Below are positions 8,464-15,825 of a stretch of 64,000 bases of DNA, one piece after another. The notes below the pieces were generated by a model that worked only from the letters and a program-made list of their open reading frames with translations, made no database searches and had not been told where the DNA came from. The DNA comes from Tengunoibacter tsumagoiensis. Its GTDB lineage: Bacteria > Chloroflexota > Ktedonobacteria > Ktedonobacterales > Ktedonobacteraceae. Positions within the stretch are counted from its first letter, which is position 1. Every line of letters starts with the position of its first letter. Both the position numbers and the translations under genes were made by a program. Where the stretch lies: NCBI RefSeq assembly GCF_003967535.1, contig NZ_BIFR01000001.1, positions 2,169,001-2,233,000 of the forward strand, written 5' to 3'.

Positions 8464-11124
8464 ATGGAAGCGAACACACACACTTCTACGCTTGCAGAAT
8501 CCGCAATTATCGAGCGTGTTGCACGCATCGTTTTTAGCGTACGTGGCTCAAAGCCAGACTATACACGTCTTGCCAGCGAACTGCGGCCAGCAGTACCTTT
8601 TGATCTGTTTGGAATCGTGCTCTTGCGGCATGATCGCCAGGCAGTCAGAGTCACCGTCTGTCGTCAAGAGGCCAATGGCTGGGTTCCATATCATCATCAG
8701 CATCCATTAGCAGACTCCAAACTGGAGCAGATGCTGACACATCCAGAGATTATTGTTCAGGACTATCCACACGGCCTTGATGGTCTGCCAGCTACGAGCG
8801 GCGATGCATTAAGTGGCTATCATCAACTCCGCTCCACGATTATTGCACCATTAATCGTAGAAGAACGTGTCCTGGGAACACTAGAACTGGGCAGCGTCGA
8901 GCCTGGAACCTATCGAGATGAGACGCTCCAGCGTCTGATTAGTGCCGTCGTAGACGTCGTCGCAACCGCCATCGAGAGCGTTCAATTGGGTGGGAACGCC
9001 GCGATGCAGGATCGGCAGCGCCAGGTATTAAAAGATGTCACCAGCGCCCTGACTTCAGAAGCGGACCTGATCACTATTTTGCAGCGGATTGTTCAGGGCA
9101 TTGCAACCGCCTTGAATGCAGCCTCCTGTATTGCGCTCCTTGATCCTCTGGAGGGTCGCTTTCGATTTGAGGCACAGGCAGGATTGGATCAGGCTGCATT
9201 AGAGAGAGCCTGCCAGAACTACCCTATCCTGCTCTCCGAGCGCTCCATTATTGGTCAGACAGTTCATCGCCGCCAACCGATCTTTTCCCACGATATCCAG
9301 AGCGACGAACATTTTTCAGCGAGCCGCCCTTTTTTTGCAGAGGTCGGTGTGCACTCAGTCTGTTGCGCCCCTCTAGAGACAGACACGCGAGTCTATGGCG
9401 TTATTCTGCTCTGTTCATCGGAGCCAGGTGGTTTTACCCCTTTAAAGGTGGATATTCTGACCCTCTTTGCCAATCAAGCAACTGTCGCAATTCATAATGA
9501 GCTCTTATTCAAAACGGCTCAACGGAGGAGCCAGTTTCAGCAGGTGATAGAACAACTTGAGAAAGTACGTACAGACCCTTTGCAGAGCGATCAAGAAGAT
9601 TTAGAGCTATTAGAACATGTGAGACTGGAGACAGAGCATACGCTCGGTGTAAATTTTAGTAGCTTGCTTCGTTTTATTAGTAATTATCTATTAACACAGA
9701 GCGAACAAGACTTGCAAGCATTAAACGCCATGATGCAGCATAATGAGGCATTGGAGCAGAACATCATTGCAAGCCGAGAGACCAGGCTCGCGGGTGGATA
9801 CAAAGGGGATGGAGAGATGATAGAGCCAGAAGAGATGGGTGGAATCATTCGTGAAAGCCCTATCACCTTTGCCAGAACGCTTGCGCTTTTTGAACAGAAT
9901 ACAGAGACGGCGCTGACCCGAACGGGAATGCTTGGAGAACTGAGCCGACTATTAGTGCAACTGCAACAGACTACGAACTGGGGGAGAGACCCATGGTTTA
10001 TTGTTGATTTGCAGGGATATTGCTTGTATATGAATCACGCAGCAGAAATTTTCTGTGATCTACGTCTTGCCCCCTTAGCCTCTCCCTATGGGGTAAGAAG
10101 ACAATTGAAGATTGAAGAGACCTTTGCTCAACTATGGCAGCGTATGCGTAACCGGAAAGAGGTTGAGCGCTACTTCAGGGAAAGTACCCAGGGGAATCTT
10201 AGCAGACCTGAGCTGCGTTGTATTCTGGCACCTGAGAATATCGCCAATGAGGAACAGCAAGAGAAGCGCACATTAAAAGAGAGCGGCAACGTGTCTACCG
10301 ATCTCTACTATCAATTGACACGGTATCCGCTGTATAATCCGCAAGGACAACTGGAGGCTATCGCACTCCAGATGCAGGACATCACCAGTCAGGTGCGCGA
10401 TGAAAAGAATCGTTCCGCCTTACTGTCATCCGTCTCCCATGATCTACGGACGCCTTTAACCACCATCAAGGCGGCAGTCACAGGATTATTAGAGACAGAG
10501 GTAGAATGGGACGAGAGAGATCGGCGGGCCATGCTCGTGGATATAGATATAGAAGCGGACCACCTGACCGTTCTAGTTAACGCGCTTGTTGACCTGTCGC
10601 GGATCGAGATGGGAGCCTTAATCTTAGAGAAAGAGTGGTGTGATCTGGTTGAGGTAGGCTATCGTGCGTTAGGAAAGTTGACCCGCGTCTTAGCAGGCCG
10701 CCCAGTGAGAGTCCAGGCTGATGCCACCCTCCCCCTTGTCTATGCCGATTTTGTGCAGATGGAACACGTATTTTACAACTTGCTAGAGAATGCTGCACGT
10801 CATAGCCCTGAGCAGGGTGAGATCTTTCTTTCCTTTATCACAACGGGCGATGGGCCAAATCAGCTACGTGTTCAGATCAGTGATCAGGGAATTTCTATTC
10901 CAGAAGAAGAGCGTGAGCAGGTCTTTCAATCGTTTTATTGCGCTCGTAGTTATGGTAATGCCATGGGATTAGCGATCTGCCGTGGGATAGTCGAGGCTCA
11001 TCAAGGGGCGATCTGGGCAGAGGCACCCGAGCAGAATATCGGATCATGTTTTGTATTTACCCTCCCTCTTCATGCGCAGACACTCCTGAGTGGATCAGAG
11101 AAGGCGCGTAGGGAGTCGCAGTAA
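8464..11124 (+). CDS. GAF/PAS-domain sensor histidine kinase
   Basis: An 886-residue cytoplasmic sensor kinase with no membrane segment. Order: GAF domain (about 15-175), second GAF (about 195-350), linker, PAS-like segment (about 510-640), HisKA with phospho-acceptor H659 in SVSHDLRTPLTTIKA, then HATPase with N-box NLLENAARHSP (N776). The ATP-lid motifs are unusual: the G1 box reads SDQGISIPEEE instead of DxGxGIP (D807 kept, second Gly lost) and the G2 box reads YGNAMGLAI instead of GxGLGL. The next gene is an OmpR-type regulator, so the pair forms a two-component system; the layout recalls soluble KdpD-like kinases. The ATG at 8464 has no well-placed ribosome binding site, so the start is less certain. 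Confidence 0.88.
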   Translation: MEANTHTSTLAESAIIERVARIVFSVRGSKPDYTRLASELRPAVPFDLFGIVLLRHDRQAVRVTVCRQEANGWVPYHHQHPLADSKLEQMLTHPEIIVQDYPHGLDGLPATSGDALSGYHQLRSTIIAPLIVEERVLGTLELGSVEPGTYRDETLQRLISAVVDVVATAIESVQLGGNAAMQDRQRQVLKDVTSALTSEADLITILQRIVQGIATALNAASCIALLDPLEGRFRFEAQAGLDQAALERACQNYPILLSERSIIGQTVHRRQPIFSHDIQSDEHFSASRPFFAEVGVHSVCCAPLETDTRVYGVILLCSSEPGGFTPLKVDILTLFANQATVAIHNELLFKTAQRRSQFQQVIEQLEKVRTDPLQSDQEDLELLEHVRLETEHTLGVNFSSLLRFISNYLLTQSEQDLQALNAMMQHNEALEQNIIASRETRLAGGYKGDGEMIEPEEMGGIIRESPITFARTLALFEQNTETALTRTGMLGELSRLLVQLQQTTNWGRDPWFIVDLQGYCLYMNHAAEIFCDLRLAPLASPYGVRRQLKIEETFAQLWQRMRNRKEVERYFRESTQGNLSRPELRCILAPENIANEEQQEKRTLKESGNVSTDLYYQLTRYPLYNPQGQLEAIALQMQDITSQVRDEKNRSALLSSVSHDLRTPLTTIKAAVTGLLETEVEWDERDRRAMLVDIDIEADHLTVLVNALVDLSRIEMGALILEKEWCDLVEVGYRALGKLTRVLAGRPVRVQADATLPLVYADFVQMEHVFYNLLENAARHSPEQGEIFLSFITTGDGPNQLRVQISDQGISIPEEEREQVFQSFYCARSYGNAMGLAICRGIVEAHQGAIWAEAPEQNIGSCFVFTLPLHAQTLLSGSEKARRESQ

Positions 11125-11217
11125 GATTGAGCAGGGAAGCGAGGATCGATCTGGTCGCCAGATTGATCAGGGGGCTATATCTTAGTATGTTCATGCATCT
11201 ACGTCGGAGGAACTGCT

Positions 11218-11940
11218 ATGAGAGTGAAGGGCAAACGTATTCTGGTTGTTGATGATGAAGCACCTATTCAGCGTATTTTACGGAGGAATCTGTCTGTTGG
11301 AGGCTATGAGGTCTTTGTCGCAGATACAGGAAAGCAAGCGGTAGAGATGGTCCAGATGCATCAACCAGACCTTATCTTACTCGATCTGTGTCTGCCAGGA
11401 GAGTTGGATGGAGTTGATGTCTGTGTGCAGGTGCGCCAATTTACGCATACACCGATCATTGTTCTCTCAGCGGTCACCGAAGAGAAACAGAAAGTCAAAG
11501 CATTAGATCTGGGTGCAGATGATTATTTGACGAAACCCTTTAACAATGATGAGTTACAGGCGCGTGTGCGAGCCTGCTTACGGCGTGCAGGCACCAAAGA
11601 GGTCTTAAATGAACGCGAACCCGAGATTTTAAATAGCGAAGATCAGTATCTGCACATGGATGTTGCGCGTAGACTCGTGCGAGCAGGAGCAAACGAGGTG
11701 CGTTTAACCCCAACCGAATTTGAGCTTTTGCGTCAACTCATGTTGCACGCAGGGAAAGTATTAACGCATCGTTCCTTGCTGCGAGCGGTCTGGGGTCCAG
11801 AATATGGAGAAGAAGCGGATTATTTGCGCGTCTATGTGCGGCAACTGCGGCTAAAAGTCGAGGCGGAGCCCTCACATCCTAAATATATTTTGACGGAACC
11901 AGGGATCGGATATGTGTTTCGTTCTCAGGGGGAATTTTAA
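11218..11940 (+). CDS. OmpR/PhoB-family response regulator
   Basis: A 240-residue regulator. The receiver domain (1-125) has the acidic pair VVDDE, phospho-acceptor D56 (LILLDLCLP) and the conserved lysine in DDYLTKPF. The winged-helix DNA-binding domain (about 140-238) contains LTPTEFELLRQLM, VLTHRSLLRAVWG, YLRVYVRQLRLK and GIGYVF. Sequence style is closest to KdpE. It lies 93 bases after the kinase gene with a good ribosome binding site (CGGAGGAA), consistent with a cognate pair. No kdp transport genes are in the window, so targets are unknown. Confidence 0.92.
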   Translation: MRVKGKRILVVDDEAPIQRILRRNLSVGGYEVFVADTGKQAVEMVQMHQPDLILLDLCLPGELDGVDVCVQVRQFTHTPIIVLSAVTEEKQKVKALDLGADDYLTKPFNNDELQARVRACLRRAGTKEVLNEREPEILNSEDQYLHMDVARRLVRAGANEVRLTPTEFELLRQLMLHAGKVLTHRSLLRAVWGPEYGEEADYLRVYVRQLRLKVEAEPSHPKYILTEPGIGYVFRSQGEF

Positions 11941-12073
11941 TAACTTCTTAATGGGTTATGAGGATTTTTTTATCGCTATCTAACCCATTTAGACGTACAA
12001 TTCCAATGAGGGCTTTCTTACACAAAAGGACAAAAGCTTTTCTTCAATGTGCCAGATCTGCTATGATAGGGAA

Positions 12074-12142
12074 AGTCATATGGACCCCCATAGCGAAAAG
12101 CCGGGGGGCAATGCTGTGTTAGCTATATGACTGGTAGGGGTC
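12074..12142 (+). other. Candidate structured RNA or palindromic element
   Basis: A perfect 8-bp inverted repeat (AGTCATAT at 12074-12081, ATATGACT at 12125-12132) encloses GGACCCCC, a CCGGGGGG run and an ATAGC/GCTAT pair (12090-12094 with 12122-12126). GACCCC (12083-12088) can pair either with the internal G-run (12103-12108) or with GGGGTC (12137-12142) outside the stem. This switch-like alternative pairing suggests a structured leader. It lies just 5' of the deleted IscB element and upstream of the chemosensory operon. I cannot assign it to a known riboswitch class. Confidence 0.35.
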
Positions 12143-12158
12143 ACGAAATGGAATAGAG

Positions 12159-12551
12159 GTGAACTACCACTGAACTGAAGACGCAGGGGCTTCGTTGGGG
12201 GCAGTTGCATTTTCGTTCAATCACTTCGCGCAGCGAGGGTGCGTTCACCGGGCTCAGCCCCAGAAGTGGGAGCTCCGTTCGATTGGTCATAATACCTGCG
12301 GTTGACGCATCAGACCGTAGTTCTGTCGTCTGGGTTTCAGAAGGACTGAGGAAAGATTCGGGGATCGAGGCCCAACAAGCCTTTTGGACCTTGTCGAGAT
12401 GAGGCTGGACTCTCTGTGTGGTTGCAGCGGAGCGATACGTACCACCTGTGCAAGCAGCGTTTGTTGAGTCAATGGGTCTGTTGTATGCTTTTTAGGGAAA
12501 GATAGGCCTGGCGATTCATGCACGAAGCTCGTTTTCTCGCCTCATTTTATA
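12159..12551. mobile_element. Non-autonomous (internally deleted) IscB/HEARO element
   Basis: About 390 bases matching the ends and the omega RNA region of the element at 4135-6092 but lacking iscB and tnpA. It starts with the same GTGAACTACCAC, continues through a decayed left hairpin that still has CTGAAGA, then omega RNA-like sequence. It ends with CACGAAGCTCG, TTTTCTCGCC and a TATA as at the right end of the full element. The right hairpin has lost about 13 bases. By structure it is a MITE-like derivative that the TnpA of the full copy might still move. Confidence 0.8.
12285..12480 (+). ncRNA. Stand-alone omega RNA-like sequence
   Basis: Block-wise similarity of roughly 75-80% (by eye) to the omega RNA upstream of iscB at 4246-4423, including an identical stretch of about 24 bases (12294-12317 against 4252-4275) and the shared CAACAAGCCTTTT and TGTCGAGATGA. 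No iscB follows. If transcribed it could guide the IscB made elsewhere in the genome. Confidence 0.65.
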
Positions 12552-12704
12552 CAATAAGATGTTTTAATTGAGTATCTGCTCTCTGTAAACCCGCACACCT
12601 GTGCAGAGTCAGAGGGTGCCACTCTGCACACAATGATTACAAGACCGCTTGCTTTTCTGGCTCTTCGTAAGGCAAGCTAGTCTGGTAAAGGAACTAGAAA
12701 AAAA
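12552..12704 (+). other. Leader upstream of the chemosensory operon
   Basis: Contains a perfect 10-bp stem-loop (TGTGCAGAGT at 12600-12609, ACTCTGCACA at 12621-12630) and a GCTTGC/GCAAGC pair (12647-12652, 12672-12677) ending just before the AAAGGAA ribosome binding site. It may be a leader or attenuator, or the terminator of an earlier transcript. There is no U-tract after the first stem. Confidence 0.4.
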
Positions 12705-14108
12705 ATGGAGCAGCAAGACCGCATCATGGATGGGGACCTGCAAACGTTAGGTCTTCAATCCATTCTAAAAATGCTTGCCTTGAGTGGAAAGACCGGGAAG
12801 CTCTTTGTGTCATCGGGGCCAGAGACGCTATCGATTAGTTTGCGCAAAGGGCAGATCGTGGGGTTACATGAGGACGGTGTCCCACAACCGGATATTCTGG
12901 GAATGCTTTGCCTGATTAACAAGCTTGATCCGCCGCGTGCCCAGATGGTCCGAGAGCTTTCGCAGGGTGATATGCAGATGGCGTTGGCGATGCTGGTTGA
13001 GCGTGGATGGATGAGTGCGGCAGAGATGCAGCGCCGCCTCGAGTTTGCGGTCACGCAGTCGATCAGCCATGCATTACGCTGGGTAAATGGGCGTTTTGCT
13101 TTTCATCGTCAGCTTCTGCCGATGGAGAGCAAGCTTCAGCCATTGGATGTCGACTCAATGTTGTTAGAGGCTTTACGGCAGGCAGATGAATGGGAAGAGA
13201 TTGCCAGGGAGGGAGTGACGCATCTGACGAGAACGACGGTAGCCCGCTGGCAGCCAGAGGTAAGCGACGACGTACGGAGGCTGGGGCTAAATCAAGAGAG
13301 TATTGAGGTTTTATGCCTGGCGAACGGTGAGCTTACCTTGCAGGCGGTATCGTTAGTCTTAATGATGCCAGAAGCGCGTGTTGCAGCATTACTGGCGCGT
13401 TTGTTGGAGCTCCATCTGATTGAAGTAGTGGATACGGCTTTAGAGACAGAGCTCCAGCAGGATCTTTCCAATATTATTATCAAATGTCAATATACTCTGG
13501 CTCAGCAGCGACAGACCTCACAACCAGATCAGCATCTCCTGGGGCTGATCACCACCCTTGCAGAGTGTATCAATAATCTCCTGATCCATCATGGGTCCTA
13601 TGCTCGTCATCTGCGTGGGAGGGGGCATATCCCGTCAATGGAGATTGTTCGGTATCTTGAGCGTCGCTTTCTTCCTCATTTGCAGATGTTAGCGAAGCAG
13701 CAGTTTCCGATCCTGGAGACAGCGACATTTCATTATGGGCAACTGGATTGTAATGATATACTTACACTTCATAAACTTGTCAAGGGTGAGCAGCTCGAGG
13801 AGTTTTACTGGGAAGCCGTCCAGGGTCTGGTAGCTTTTTTACGAATGATATTTACCGAATTGCTGCGTGATGAAGTGGGCAATTCGCATACTGGTCGTCA
13901 ATTAACGGTTGCCTGGAAGATTTTTCTGTCTGAAATCGATCATGAGGTTCAACAGTATCAGGTCTATCGCGCTCATCGAAATGCACAGATGGCTCGCGGC
14001 CATGATCAATCCGCCTCGCCCTCAATTGGGATCGTCCAGAATTGGAATGGATCATCCGAGCCACCGAACGGGGATTTCTGGTCTCATGAGCGAAGGAGGT
14101 CAATGTAA
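12705..14108 (+). CDS. DUF4388 (PATAN-type) regulatory protein
   Basis: A 467-residue cytoplasmic protein. The N-terminus (about 8-165) is a DUF4388/PATAN domain: LQTLGLQSILKMLALSGKTG, then SLRKGQIVGL and later VNGRFAFH. The middle part has winged-helix-like segments (IEVLCLANGELTLQAVSLVL) and the C-terminus is helical. In cyanobacterial taxis operons a PATAN protein (PixG/PilG type) fused to a receiver is encoded first; here the receiver is a separate gene (14108) whose start overlaps this stop (TAATG). This implies it acts as output of the CheA pathway, perhaps on type IV pili. An in-frame ATG at 12726 is an alternative start. Confidence 0.8.
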   Translation: MEQQDRIMDGDLQTLGLQSILKMLALSGKTGKLFVSSGPETLSISLRKGQIVGLHEDGVPQPDILGMLCLINKLDPPRAQMVRELSQGDMQMALAMLVERGWMSAAEMQRRLEFAVTQSISHALRWVNGRFAFHRQLLPMESKLQPLDVDSMLLEALRQADEWEEIAREGVTHLTRTTVARWQPEVSDDVRRLGLNQESIEVLCLANGELTLQAVSLVLMMPEARVAALLARLLELHLIEVVDTALETELQQDLSNIIIKCQYTLAQQRQTSQPDQHLLGLITTLAECINNLLIHHGSYARHLRGRGHIPSMEIVRYLERRFLPHLQMLAKQQFPILETATFHYGQLDCNDILTLHKLVKGEQLEEFYWEAVQGLVAFLRMIFTELLRDEVGNSHTGRQLTVAWKIFLSEIDHEVQQYQVYRAHRNAQMARGHDQSASPSIGIVQNWNGSSEPPNGDFWSHERRRSM

Positions 14109-14539
14109 TGGCAGAACCAACGGTGTTAGTAGTAGACGATAGTCCTACCGTACGCAAAATTGTTCAGATGACGTTGCAGCGGGAACATATTCGGGTGATC
14201 ACCGTCGGTGATGGGCTGAGCGCCTTGACTTCCGTGGCCGATGAGATGCCGGCGGTCATTCTGCTTGATATCCAATTGCCACGGATGGATGGGTACCAAA
14301 TTTGCCAGATAATACGTAAAAACTTGCAGTTTCGACAAATTCCCATTATTATGCTGAGTGGGAAGGATGGCTTGTTTGATAAGATGCGTGGCCGATTGGC
14401 TGGTTCTACTGAGTATCTCACCAAGCCTTTTGATTCCGTAGAACTGGTGCAAACGGTGAAGAAGCATCTGGCGAATTGGCAGGAGAGAGTCCCTTCACAA
14501 CAAGAGGGAGCCCGCCATCGCCTGAGGTATCGAGGCTAG
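14108..14539 (+). CDS. CheY-like response regulator
   Basis: A 143-residue single-domain receiver: VVDDS (D10, D11), phospho-acceptor D54 in VILLDIQLPRMDGYQ, Ser/Thr at IIMLSGKDG and lysine in EYLTKPF. Its start overlaps the stop of the DUF4388 gene, with AAGGAGG upstream. Position and coupling match a PixG-type output split in two. The C-terminal tail after about 125 is polar and not conserved. Confidence 0.9.
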   Translation: MAEPTVLVVDDSPTVRKIVQMTLQREHIRVITVGDGLSALTSVADEMPAVILLDIQLPRMDGYQICQIIRKNLQFRQIPIIMLSGKDGLFDKMRGRLAGSTEYLTKPFDSVELVQTVKKHLANWQERVPSQQEGARHRLRYRG

Positions 14540-14649
14540 GCTAACAAAGAATTCTCCGCCGCCTGACACCTTGCAAGTGCTCCGCTTACTGGCTTAGCCT
14601 GTCATTCCCACTTCGCTTGGCGTGGCTTGTTAGGAAAGGTTATAATCGT

Positions 14650-15015
14650 ATGCCTGGGCAAAAAATTCTAGTTGTGGACGATAGTTGGACTGAGTTGACG
14701 ATGATCGTCGCTCCTTTGCGTAATAGTGGATTTGAGGTGGTAACCGCGGTGGATGGCGATGAGGCTGTGGAGAAGGTGTTCCGTGAGCATCCCCAGTGTA
14801 TCGTTCTCGATGTGGTCTTGCCAAAGCAAAATGGGTTTCAGGTATGCCGGAAGCTGAAAAATTTAGATATGAGTCGACATATTCCGATCATTTTGTTGAC
14901 GAGTAAAAATACTCCCATGGATAAGGCCTGGGGGATGCGCCAGGGGGCTGACCTCTTTATTACAAAGCCCTTTAATGCTGAGGAATTGGTTGCTAGTGTT
15001 CGACGCCTCGTATGA
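14650..15015 (+). CDS. CheY-like response regulator
   Basis: A 121-residue single-domain receiver with VVDDS, D54 (CIVLDVVLPKQNGFQ) and the conserved lysine in LFITKPF. The frame is open from a TTG at 14617, but the ATG at 14650 has AGGAAAGG just upstream and begins at the domain, so I use it. It corresponds to the second CheY (PixH/PilH position) of pix/pil operons, which often acts as phosphate sink or second output. Confidence 0.9.
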   Translation: MPGQKILVVDDSWTELTMIVAPLRNSGFEVVTAVDGDEAVEKVFREHPQCIVLDVVLPKQNGFQVCRKLKNLDMSRHIPIILLTSKNTPMDKAWGMRQGADLFITKPFNAEELVASVRRLV

Positions 15016-15115
15016 GGCGTCGTAGTGTACAGGTCTCGAGCAGGATTCTGGAGTAGCACCAGCACATGGTAGGTGTCTACAGGATTCTCTGGCCCGCAAA
15101 TGGGGAGTAAACGTC

Positions 15116-15763
15116 GTGTCCAGTGATGATTTAAAAACGTTGCAGCAGGATACCTTTGCTGCTATTCAACAGCTGATTGCTCAGTCTCCCTCGATGTCGT
15201 CGTTGCAACAGTCTCCTTCGATGGCTGCAATGCAGATGCAATTGATGCAAGGGCAATTTCGGACTGAGGGGACGGCTGACGTGCCGCCAGCTCTGGCTGG
15301 TGAACAGTATCTTGTGTTTTCGTTGGCTGATCGAGATCTGGCAGTAAAGGCTGAACTGGTGCAAGGCGTTGAACGTTTGACAGAATGCACACTGGTGCCA
15401 AATGTTGCTCCCTGGGTCAAAGGAGTCATTAATCTCCGTGGGTCAATCGTTTCGGTGGTAGATCTGCGACAATTTTTGGATCTAGAGTCCCTCCCAACTA
15501 CTCCTCGCACACGCTTACTTTCTCTTCAATATAATGAGCTCGTGATCTGTCTGGTGGTGGATGGGGTGAGTGAAATGCTTCCCATCCCCGCTACAGCCAT
15601 CACCCAGGATAATGCACGCCAAGCGGCTATCCCCTCTTGGGCCCTCCCCTATATGACTGGGAGCTGCACCCTGGCCAATCGGATGTTGGTGATTCTCGAT
15701 GTGGCGCGGTTACTTTTCTCCGAAAAAATGCAGAACTATGCTTTAAGGTCCTATGATAATTAA
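15116..15763 (+). CDS. CheW-like adaptor protein
   Basis: A 215-residue CheW. After a Met/Gln/Ser-rich N-terminal extension of about 60 residues the CheW fold reads EQYLVFSLADRDLAVKAELV, VPNVAPWVKGVINLRGSIV (the conserved NLRGxI/V motif), SVVDLRQFL and LVVDGVSEML. It should couple the MCP to the CheA of the next genes. The start is a GTG with GGGGAG upstream. It corresponds to PixI/PilI. Confidence 0.9.
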   Translation: MSSDDLKTLQQDTFAAIQQLIAQSPSMSSLQQSPSMAAMQMQLMQGQFRTEGTADVPPALAGEQYLVFSLADRDLAVKAELVQGVERLTECTLVPNVAPWVKGVINLRGSIVSVVDLRQFLDLESLPTTPRTRLLSLQYNELVICLVVDGVSEMLPIPATAITQDNARQAAIPSWALPYMTGSCTLANRMLVILDVARLLFSEKMQNYALRSYDN

Positions 15764-15825
15764 GTGGTGGCTCTTCGCCATCATAGCTTGACATAGATTT
15801 ATTTTTATCAACGGAGGTCTGGCGG

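Noticed and set aside
12061..12160. c-di-GMP (GEMM-I) riboswitch before the taxis operon
   Set aside because: GCGAAAAGCC resembles part of the core, but the GNRA hairpin and the receptor half do not fit; listed only as an unassigned structured element.
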